Origin: Pseudomonadota bacterium
GTDB lineage: Bacteria > Pseudomonadota > Alphaproteobacteria > Rhizobiales > Devosiaceae
DNA: 5,300 nucleotides
NCBI GenBank assembly: GCA_023387585.1
Contig: JAEWHZ010000375.1
Location: 1 to 5,300, forward strand
Direction of reading: 5' to 3'
Shown here: positions 1-5,300 of the stretch, piece by piece
Position numbering within the stretch: position 1 is the stretch's first letter
Layout of the letters: every line of letters starts with the position of its first letter
Position numbers and translations under genes: made by a program
The notes under the pieces: model-generated
Seen by the model: only the letters and a program-made list of their open reading frames with translations
What the model was told of the DNA's origin: nothing
The model's database searches: none

Positions 1-1859
1 TCGGGGTCGTCCTGCGTGCGGCGCAGGGCTTCCTCGGCCTCGGTCGCCTCGCGCTGGCGGCTCCACATCTGCGCATAGAGCCCGTCCGCCGCCAGCAGCT
101 CGGCATGCTTGCCTCGCTCGGCGATCACGCCGTTGCGCAGCACCAGGATCTCGTCGGCATTGATCACCGTCGACAGCCGGTGCGCGATCACCACCGTGGT
201 GCGGTTGGCCGAGACGGCGTCGAGCGCCGCCTGGATGTCGCGCTCGGTCTGGGTGTCGAGCGCCGAGGTCGCCTCGTCGAGGATCAGGATCGGCGGCGCC
301 TTCAGAATGGTGCGCGCGATGGCCACCCGCTGCTTCTCGCCGCCCGAAAGCTTCAGCCCGCGCTCGCCCACCTCGGTGTCGTAGCCATGCGGCAACGATT
401 CGATGAAGCGTCCCACCTGCGCCATCTCGGCGGCCGCGCGCACCTCGGCATCCGTCGCGTCCGGCCGGCCATAGCCTATGTTGTAGGCGATGGTGTCGTT
501 GAACAGCACCGTATCCTGCGGCACCATGCCGATGGCGGCGCGCAGCGAGCTCTGGGTGATGTCGCGCAAATCCTGCCCGTCTATGGTGATGCGCCCCCCG
601 ATCACGTCGTAAAAGCGATAGAGCAGCCGCGAGATGGTCGACTTGCCCGCCCCCGACGGGCCGACCACCGCCACCGTCTTGCCCGCCGGCACCTCGAAAT
701 CGATGCCCTTGAGGATTTCGCGGTCGGGGTCGTAGTGGAAATGCACGTTCTCGAAACGGATCACCGGCCCGGTGATGGCGAGCGGCTTGGCGCCCGGTGC
801 GTCGACGATCTCGGGGTCCTGGTCGAGCAGCCTGAACATCTCCTCGATATCGGTCATCCCCTGGCGGATCTCGCGATAGACGAAGCCGATGAAATTGAGC
901 GGGCGATAGACCTGCATCAAAAACGTGTTGAGCAGCACGAAATCACCGAGCGTCAACGTGCCGTTCAGCACGCCGTTGGCCGCCATCAGCGAAATCACCA
1001 CCATGCCGACCCAGAAGATGACCGACTGGCCGAAATTGAGCACGCCGAGCGAGGTCCAGATGCGCACGGCCGAGCGCTCATAGCCCGCCATGGCCCCGTC
1101 GAAACGGCGCGCCTCCATGGTCTCGTTGGTGAAATACTTCACCGTCTCGAAGTTCAGCAGGCTGTCGACGGCCTTGGAATTGGCGTCGGTGTCCGAACTG
1201 TTCATGTCGCGCCTGATGGCGATGCGCCAGTTCGAAGCCTTGATGGTGAAATAGAGGAACGCCCAGATGGTGACCGTCAGCACGCCGACATAGCTCAGCC
1301 CGAACATCACCCAGAACACCGCGCCGACGATGACGAATTCCACGATGGTCGGGGCGGTGTTGAGCATGGTGAAGCGCACCACGGTCTCGATACCCTTGGT
1401 GCCGCGCTCGATCACCCGGCTCAGCCCGCCGGTGCGCCGCTCCAGGTGGAAGCGCAGCGACAGCCGGTGCATGTGCTCGAAAGTCTGGTAGGCCAGCCGG
1501 CGCACCGCGTGCTGGCCGACCGAGGCGAACAGCACGTCGCGCAATTGCTGGAAGCCGGCATCGACGATATTGGCGATGCCATAGGCGATCACCAGCACCA
1601 GCGGCACCGCCAGCCCCAGGATGAGCGTCTCGTCCACCTGCCCGTCGAGCGAATCGATGACGCCGCGATAGGCGAAAGGGATCAGCGTCGTCGCAACCTT
1701 CGAGGCGAGCAGCGCCGCGATGGCCAGCACCACGCGCAGGCGCAGGTCGAACCGGTCGGCGGGCCACATATAGGCCCACAGATTCCTGACGGTCGCAAGC
1801 AGCGACCCTTCGTCCGCACTGACGGTGGGACGCTTCTGGTTCACGCTGTCTTTATTCAT
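1..1859 (-). CDS. Atm1/HMT1-type ABC exporter, fused membrane and ATPase domains (3' end cut by window edge)
   Basis: This is an ABC half-transporter, expected to work as a homodimer in the inner membrane. The 619 residues visible have no stop before the left edge. A hydrophobic domain with about six helices (roughly residues 43-330) is followed by an ATPase domain with Walker A GPSGAGKST (400-408), Q-loop Gln448, signature LSGGE (504-508), Walker B ILILDE (524-529) and switch His560, so all catalytic motifs are intact. The stretches NFETVKYF (236-243) and QVYRPLNFIGF (316-326) are typical of the Atm1/HMT1/ABCB7 group. Known members, such as the Novosphingobium Atm1, export glutathione disulfide and glutathione-metal conjugates. 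The family is usually about 600-650 residues, so little is missing. The ATG overlaps the stop of the upstream regulator gene (TGATG), and no good ribosome site precedes it, which suggests translational coupling. The family call is firm. The substrate is inferred, and lipid or peptide export cannot be excluded. Confidence 0.93.
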   Translation of the reverse strand, partial: MNKDSVNQKRPTVSADEGSLLATVRNLWAYMWPADRFDLRLRVVLAIAALLASKVATTLIPFAYRGVIDSLDGQVDETLILGLAVPLVLVIAYGIANIVDAGFQQLRDVLFASVGQHAVRRLAYQTFEHMHRLSLRFHLERRTGGLSRVIERGTKGIETVVRFTMLNTAPTIVEFVIVGAVFWVMFGLSYVGVLTVTIWAFLYFTIKASNWRIAIRRDMNSSDTDANSKAVDSLLNFETVKYFTNETMEARRFDGAMAGYERSAVRIWTSLGVLNFGQSVIFWVGMVVISLMAANGVLNGTLTLGDFVLLNTFLMQVYRPLNFIGFVYREIRQGMTDIEEMFRLLDQDPEIVDAPGAKPLAITGPVIRFENVHFHYDPDREILKGIDFEVPAGKTVAVVGPSGAGKSTISRLLYRFYDVIGGRITIDGQDLRDITQSSLRAAIGMVPQDTVLFNDTIAYNIGYGRPDATDAEVRAAAEMAQVGRFIESLPHGYDTEVGERGLKLSGGEKQRVAIARTILKAPPILILDEATSALDTQTERDIQAALDAVSANRTTVVIAHRLSTVINADEILVLRNGVIAERGKHAELLAADGLYAQMWSRQREATEAEEALRRTQDDP

Positions 1860-2179
1860 CAGGCCGGTACGGGCTCTCGCTGCTCGGCCACCGCCATCAG
1901 CCCGTCCATGAGGCCGGCGCAGGCGCCGCTGACCTCGCTCAGCCGGTCCTGGCGCAGCACATAGCAATTGCGCGTGCCGCGCGGCTGGCGCTCGATCAGC
2001 CCGGCCTCGAGCAGCACCTTGATGTGCTGCGACACCGTCGATTGCGCCAGCGTCAGGCTCTCGGTGACGTCGGCGCAGCAGCATTCGCGCTTCTGCTGGC
2101 CGGCCAGCACGCGCAGGATCGTCAGCCGGGCCGGATGGCCCAGCGCGCGCAGAATGCCGGCAAGATCGTCGTCAAGCAT
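1859..2179 (-). CDS. ArsR/SmtB-family transcriptional regulator
   Basis: This is a 106-residue winged-helix repressor, a normal length for the family. It opens with the usual first helix (LRALGHPARLTILRVL, about 10-25). The recognition helix follows (LAQSTVSQHIKVLLEAGLIE, about 44-63), then a short beta wing (RGTRNCYVL). Known ArsR/SmtB proteins bind DNA as dimers and release it when they bind a metal, a metalloid or another stress signal. Candidate ligands are three adjacent cysteines, Cys33-Cys35, just before the recognition helix, plus Cys72 and Cys87. The cluster sits near the CxC site of classical arsenic sensors but does not match it exactly: the position of the second Cys appears to hold Ala36. 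An in-frame TGA nine codons upstream, with no other start between, fixes ATG 2179 as the start. The stop overlaps the start of the ABC exporter by one base, so the two form an operon. The family is clear; the inducer is unknown. Confidence 0.93.
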   Translation of the reverse strand: MLDDDLAGILRALGHPARLTILRVLAGQQKRECCCADVTESLTLAQSTVSQHIKVLLEAGLIERQPRGTRNCYVLRQDRLSEVSGACAGLMDGLMAVAEQREPVPA

Positions 2180-2191
2180 GCGGATAACCCG

Positions 2192-2213
2192 TTTATCGTT
2201 GGATCACGATAAA
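2192..2213 (-). promoter_or_regulatory. Probable operator for the ArsR-family regulator
   Basis: A perfect inverted repeat has arms TTTATCGT (2192-2199) and ACGATAAA (2206-2213) around a 6-base spacer. It ends 12 bases before the regulator's start codon. Palindromes of this size directly upstream of an arsR-type gene are the usual autoregulatory site of the family. A third copy of the half-site GATAA lies at 2183-2187. It forms a second, shorter palindrome with 2193-2197 (arms GATAA and TTATC, 5-base spacer). The symmetry is seen directly; binding by the adjacent regulator is inferred. Confidence 0.65.
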
Positions 2214-2234
2214 GCCTGATATGAGCAAACACAA
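2206..2234 (-). promoter_or_regulatory. Candidate promoter of the regulator-exporter operon
   Basis: On the minus strand TTGTGT (2234-2229) and TATCGT (2211-2206) are separated by 17 bases and resemble -35 and -10 boxes, with 3 of 6 and 4 of 6 matches to the housekeeping consensus. The -10 box lies inside one arm of the palindrome, so a bound repressor would block it. Transcription would start near position 2199 and give a leader of about 20 bases. Another weak pair, TTGAAG (2246-2241) and CATATC (2223-2218), is possible. The ribosome-binding site before ATG 2179 is weak. Confidence 0.35.
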
Positions 2235-2274
2235 GGCAGCCTTCAAGGCCCGCCCCCCGCAAGAGTGAAGGCGC

Positions 2275-2299
2275 GGGCCGGGCCTGCGGGACCCGGCCC
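2275..2299. repeat. GC-only palindrome, 8-base stem
   Basis: The arms GGGCCGGG (2275-2282) and CCCGGCCC (2292-2299) are perfect complements with a 9-base loop. No T tract follows on either strand, so this is not a standard intrinsic terminator. It is the palindrome closest to the regulator promoter and the last one met by transcripts leaving the LysM gene. Confidence 0.5.
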
Positions 2300-2310
2300 A
2301 TCCGGCCATC

Positions 2311-2340
2311 GCCCCTCCCACGCAAAGAGTGGGAGGGGGC
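2311..2340. repeat. REP-like palindrome, 10-base stem
   Basis: CCCCTCCCAC (2312-2321) pairs perfectly with GTGGGAGGGG (2329-2338) across the loop GCAAAGA. One bulged G allows an extra G-C pair at the base (2311 with 2340). The stem is strong but lacks a flanking T run. Intergenic units of this style are often repeated many times in alphaproteobacterial genomes; the copy number here cannot be judged from one window. Confidence 0.6.
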
Positions 2341-2358
2341 GAACCCATCAACGGGGCA

Positions 2359-2377
2359 TCCCTGCAGAAAGCAGGGA
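2359..2377. repeat. Short palindrome, 7-base stem
   Basis: TCCCTGC (2359-2365) and GCAGGGA (2371-2377) form a perfect stem with the loop AGAAA. Its right arm shares three bases with the next, longer inverted repeat, so the two cannot fold fully at the same time. Confidence 0.5.
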
Positions 2378-2411
2378 CCTCCGTTTGCGATACATCGAAA
2401 AACAGAGGTCC
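2375..2411. repeat. Long nested inverted repeat, 12-base arms
   Basis: GGACCTCCGTTT (2375-2386) and AAACAGAGGTCC (2400-2411) are complementary except for one mismatch (2382 against 2404). The 13-base loop holds a second small palindrome, CGAT and ATCG (2388-2391 and 2394-2397). No T tract follows on the minus strand, so a terminator role for the LysM gene is possible but not of the standard kind. Confidence 0.55.
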
Positions 2412-2423
2412 TCGCCGGTTCGC

Positions 2424-2438
2424 CCGGATCTGATCCGG
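2424..2438. repeat. Palindrome CCGGATC-T-GATCCGG
   Basis: Two perfect 7-base arms flank a single central base. With the following ACGGGAATGAC it resembles the CATTCCCG-containing intergenic repeats seen in many Rhizobiales genomes. It is the first substantial palindrome downstream of the LysM stop codon, about 50 bases away. Assignment to a REP family rests on resemblance only. Confidence 0.5.
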
Positions 2439-2487
2439 ACGGGAATGACTCGTGGCGGAACCCGCCCCAGCGGCAGAATCGAAAACC

Positions 2488-5300
2488 CTACTCCTGAGAT
2501 TCCGCCTGCGGCAGATCGAAGACCTGGCCGGGATAGATGCGGTGCGGGTCGCGGATCTGTTCGGTGTTGGCCTCGTAGATCGTGGTGTAGCGGATGCCGG
2601 CGCCATAGACGCGACGGGCGATGGTCCACAGATTGTCGCCGCGCCGGATGATCGCCCGGCCCGATGCGAAACGCTGCGCCTCCGGATCGCCCACCGGCGA
2701 CGCCACCAGCGTCGGCAGGCTCGGATCGAGCCCCCGCACCGCCGGCTCCTCAGCCACCGGCTCCGTCACCGCGGCATCCGGCGCCGCAGGTTCATCCACC
2801 GCCTCGGCCGCAGCTTCCTGTGCTGCCGCGATTGCCGGTTCCTCGAGCGCGGGTTCGGATACCGCCGGCATCCCGGATGCGGCCTCATCCGCCGGCGCTT
2901 CCGGTTCCGGCGCTGCCGGCACGGGCTCGGCCGCCGGCGTCGGTTCCGGCTCTCCGGGCGCGTCTTGCGCAACCGGCGCAGCATCAACCGCAGGTTCTTC
3001 CGTCGCCGGCCCGGCGTCGACCACTGCCCCCTCAGGCACAGCCTGCGCTGCGGGTTCTTCTGCCACCGGCGCGGTGTCAGCCATGGGTTCCGCTGGCGCG
3101 GCGTCCATAATTGGCGCGGCGTCAACCGCCGGTTCTTCCGGCACGGGAGCAGCGTCAACCACCGGTTCTTCCGCTACCGGCGCAGGCTCTGACATCGGCT
3201 CCCCGGGCACGGCTTCCGCCGCCGGCGCAGCGTCAATCGCCGCTTCGCCGGCGACCGGCTCATCCTCGACCGGCGCCGCAACTTCCGGCATGTCTGTCTC
3301 GATCGGCTTGGGCTCGGGCTCGGCAGCCGCCTCCGTCTCCGCAGCCGGCTGATCCGCCTCGGCCAGAACCTCGACCGGGGTCTCGATCTCCGGCAGCGTC
3401 TCCGCTTCGGCCGGCGTCTCTGCCGGCGCCTCCGCATCAACCGCCGCCTCGTCGGCAGGCGCTTCGTCAGCCAGTGCCCCGGCTTCCGGGGCACCGCCTT
3501 CGACGCCCGGCACGGGATCGACGGCCGGCGCGATGACGGCATCGGCCACCGGCGCCTCCGCCGCCTCATCTGCGGCCGGGGCCATCTCGACCGGGGTCTC
3601 CGGCTCGAGCGCGGGTTCATCGGGCACTTCGGCCGCCGGCTCATCAGCAACCGCCACGGACGGCGCGTCATCCCCGACGGCTTCCGACGCCACCGGTTCC
3701 GCCGCCACCTCGACAGCGGCCGCATCATCCTCGCCCGGCATCGGCTCCATGGCCTCGCCCACGGCTTCCGCGCCCGGCGTTTCCGCCTCGGGCGCGGCGA
3801 CGATCCCGGCTTCGGTCACGTCAGGCGTTCCCTCCGGCGCATCCTCGGCCGCAACCTCGCCTTCATCGCTGCGCGGCGTTTCAACCGGCGCCGCCTCAGC
3901 CGGCGCGTCCGCGACGACCGATTCCGAAACGTCCGCCACCTCGTCGGCCTGCGCCGCATCCTCGGCGGGAACTTCCGGGTCGGGCGCGGCGCTTTCGGCT
4001 TCCGCCGCCGGCGATTCGACCGGCTCCGGCAGTCCCGCGATCACCAGATCGTCCTCGCGCGTCCCGGCCGGCAGGTCGACGACGAAATTCACCCCGGCGC
4101 GCGCCGCCACGGTGGCCGAGCCCGGCGCCAGCATGTCGATGCGCACGGTATGCATGGTCGCGGTCAGCACATTGCCCGCCTCGACCAGCCAGCGCCCGCC
4201 CTCGACGACGGAATCGGCGACGAACACATCGTCGACATAAAGCCGCACGACCACGCCCTCGGGCCCGCCGCCGGCGAAGAAGTTCCGGTCGCCGTCGATC
4301 TCGATGGCATCGATCGAGGGCGGCGTCGCGCCGATGACGAAGGCAGGCTCGGGCTCGGGCGGCGTCGCCGCATCGGGCAGCAAGGCGGTCTCGATCCGCT
4401 CGGCCTCGGTCTCAGGCTCCGGCTCAGGCGCAGACTCAGGCTCGATGGCCACGGCCTCCTCGCCCGCCTCCGCTTCCACCGCCGATGCGTCGGCGACGGC
4501 CGGTTCATCGGCCGCTGCGCTTTCAGCGTCGGCCGGCTCCGCGTCGGCCGCGTTCACATCGGCGGATTCGGCGGGCGCCGGCTGTTCATCTTCGCCGGAA
4601 ACCCGTTCATCTTCGGTGCTTTCCGATGGCGGCGCATCGGCCACCACCAGGTCGGGCTGGCGCACGAGGCCCTGCAAGATGTCGCTCGCCTCGCCCGGCC
4701 GGCTGGCCACCACCATGGGCTGCGCGGTCCGTTCGGGGTCGATCAGCACCACGAAGGATTCCGGTCCCAGCCCCTCGCGGCCGATCTCCGCCAGGGTGAT
4801 CTCCACCCCGCCGGCCGGCAGCGGCGTCTCGGGCACGAACACCCAGTCGCCGGTCGCATCGACTTCGGCGCGGCCAAAGGGTTCGCCGTCAACGAGAATT
4901 TCCACCTCGCTGCCCGGCGTGCCCGATCCGGTGATGACGGCAAAGCCATCCGGCTCGGCGCGCAGCAGGCCGAAGGTCGCGGCGATCATCGCCTCGGCAT
5001 CGGGTTCGGGCGCCGGCTCGCCGGGTTCGTCAGCCTCGCCTTCGGGCTCGCGGATCGCCGGCTGCGCCGCTTCGTCCGCGGGCGCGGCGAGCTCGCCATC
5101 GGCCACCGAGACGGCTTCGTCTCCGGAGGAAAACCAAGTATCCGCAAGGCTTTGATACACACAACTGCCCAACCCGTCCTCGCTGCCGAAGCAGTTGACG
5201 ACGGTTGGACCGGCTATGGCGCCGAGAACGATTGCGAGGGTGGCTGCGGCCGCGCCGATAGTGAACGCGAGCGGACGGGTCGTTTCGGCCAGTTCACCCT
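2488..5300 (-). CDS. Membrane-anchored LysM peptidoglycan-binding protein with Ig-like domains and a long acidic linker (5' end beyond window)
   Basis: The frame is open from the right edge to TAG 2490-2488, giving at least 936 residues. The start lies beyond 5300: no ATG or GTG occurs in frame, and the first TTG (5172) would remove the membrane segment. Residues below count from TTG 5172. Before it comes a hydrophobic segment (about 5271-5197), then two cysteines ten residues apart, in NCFGSEDG and GSCVYQ. An Ig-like beta domain covers about 62-145 (ITGSGTPGSEVEILVDG), and a second, divergent one about 285-368 (VVVRLYVDDVFVADSV). Residues 384-811 are low-complexity Ala/Glu/Pro/Asp/Val, probably disordered. 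The C-terminus is a LysM domain (about 841-888, IIRRGDNLWTIARRVYG), a known peptidoglycan-binding fold. The likely role is to tether the inner membrane to the cell wall or to sense or scaffold at the wall. No enzyme domain is visible. It lies on the same strand as the regulator-exporter operon, 308 bases upstream, with its own stop and probably separate transcription. Architecture is well supported; the exact function is unknown. Confidence 0.9.
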   Translation of the reverse strand, partial: GELAETTRPLAFTIGAAAATLAIVLGAIAGPTVVNCFGSEDGLGSCVYQSLADTWFSSGDEAVSVADGELAAPADEAAQPAIREPEGEADEPGEPAPEPDAEAMIAATFGLLRAEPDGFAVITGSGTPGSEVEILVDGEPFGRAEVDATGDWVFVPETPLPAGGVEITLAEIGREGLGPESFVVLIDPERTAQPMVVASRPGEASDILQGLVRQPDLVVADAPPSESTEDERVSGEDEQPAPAESADVNAADAEPADAESAAADEPAVADASAVEAEAGEEAVAIEPESAPEPEPETEAERIETALLPDAATPPEPEPAFVIGATPPSIDAIEIDGDRNFFAGGGPEGVVVRLYVDDVFVADSVVEGGRWLVEAGNVLTATMHTVRIDMLAPGSATVAARAGVNFVVDLPAGTREDDLVIAGLPEPVESPAAEAESAAPDPEVPAEDAAQADEVADVSESVVADAPAEAAPVETPRSDEGEVAAEDAPEGTPDVTEAGIVAAPEAETPGAEAVGEAMEPMPGEDDAAAVEVAAEPVASEAVGDDAPSVAVADEPAAEVPDEPALEPETPVEMAPAADEAAEAPVADAVIAPAVDPVPGVEGGAPEAGALADEAPADEAAVDAEAPAETPAEAETLPEIETPVEVLAEADQPAAETEAAAEPEPKPIETDMPEVAAPVEDEPVAGEAAIDAAPAAEAVPGEPMSEPAPVAEEPVVDAAPVPEEPAVDAAPIMDAAPAEPMADTAPVAEEPAAQAVPEGAVVDAGPATEEPAVDAAPVAQDAPGEPEPTPAAEPVPAAPEPEAPADEAASGMPAVSEPALEEPAIAAAQEAAAEAVDEPAAPDAAVTEPVAEEPAVRGLDPSLPTLVASPVGDPEAQRFASGRAIIRRGDNLWTIARRVYGAGIRYTTIYEANTEQIRDPHRIYPGQVFDLPQAESQE
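2971..3171 (-). repeat. Imperfect repeats of the unit EEPAVDAAPV within the LysM protein linker
   Basis: Units beginning with Glu-Glu-Pro start (reading on the minus strand) at 3171, 3138, 3060 and 3000. They read EEPVVDAAPV, EEPAVDAAPI, EEPAAQAVPE and EEPAVDAAPV. The spacings are 33, 78 and 60 bases, all multiples of three, so the frame is kept. The DNA also repeats, with closely similar copies of GTCAACCGCCGGTTCTTCC on the plus strand. This looks like internal duplication followed by divergence. Confidence 0.6.

Noticed and set aside
105..1964. A 619-codon open frame on the plus strand, antisense to the exporter and the regulator
   Set aside because: Its translation is His/Arg/Asp-rich without recognisable domains, while the opposite strand encodes an intact ABC exporter with all motifs. 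Long open antisense frames are expected opposite GC-rich genes.
2275..2487. Intrinsic terminator for the LysM gene
   Set aside because: None of the stems is followed by a T run on the minus strand. The only T run (TTTT at 2485-2482) lies a few bases after the stop codon without a strong stem before it.
2193..2651. Possible small genes across the intergenic gap on both strands
   Set aside because: The translations are Arg/Pro-rich, contain no domain and cross the palindromes and the operator. No ribosome site supports any of them.
2920..3260. CRISPR-like or tandem DNA array
   Set aside because: The repeats are imperfect, irregularly spaced in multiples of three and lie within an open coding frame, which indicates protein repeats.
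2621..5155. Several long plus-strand frames (2621-3352, 3533-4240, 4304-5155) rich in Ser, Ala and Gly
   Set aside because: They are mirror images of the Ala/Glu/Pro-rich linker and spacers of the LysM gene. The real frame is shown by the folded LysM and Ig-like domains on the minus strand.
5184..5229. Lipoprotein signal at the cysteine after the hydrophobic segment (VVNC)
   Set aside because: The residue before Cys is Asn rather than Gly, Ala or Ser, and the spacing from the hydrophobic core is long. A plain membrane anchor fits better.

Overview
The window reads as high-GC chromosomal DNA of an alphaproteobacterium, most likely of the order Hyphomicrobiales (Rhizobiales). The evidence is the very GC-rich third codon positions, an Atm1/HMT1-type half-transporter in its alphaproteobacterial form, a membrane-anchored LysM protein of a kind common in that order, and a gene-free gap filled with GC-rich palindromes of the REP type. 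A Devosia-like genus is possible but is only an impression. All three genes lie on the minus strand, so they are transcribed from right to left.

Right part (2488-5300): a very large envelope protein whose 5' end lies beyond the right edge. It has an N-terminal membrane segment, two Ig-like beta domains, an acidic Ala/Glu/Pro-rich linker of about 430 residues with almost no basic residues, and a C-terminal LysM domain. It probably anchors in the inner membrane and reaches through the periplasm to bind peptidoglycan.

Middle part (2180-2487): a 308-base gap without a gene. It holds a run of five palindromes and then, next to the regulator gene, a probable promoter overlapped by a perfect 8-base inverted repeat that looks like an ArsR-type operator.

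Left part (1-2179): a small ArsR-family regulator with a Cys-Cys-Cys cluster, whose stop codon overlaps (TGATG) the start of an Atm1/HMT1-type ABC exporter half-transporter. The exporter runs off the left edge probably within a few codons of its end. The likely circuit is a metal- or thiol-sensing repressor that controls itself and a glutathione- or metal-conjugate exporter. The inducer cannot be read from the sequence.

I found no RNA gene, insertion sequence, CRISPR array or clearly new defence or mobile system. The points most worth a second look are the regulator-exporter pair with its three-half-site operator and the composition of the LysM protein's linker.
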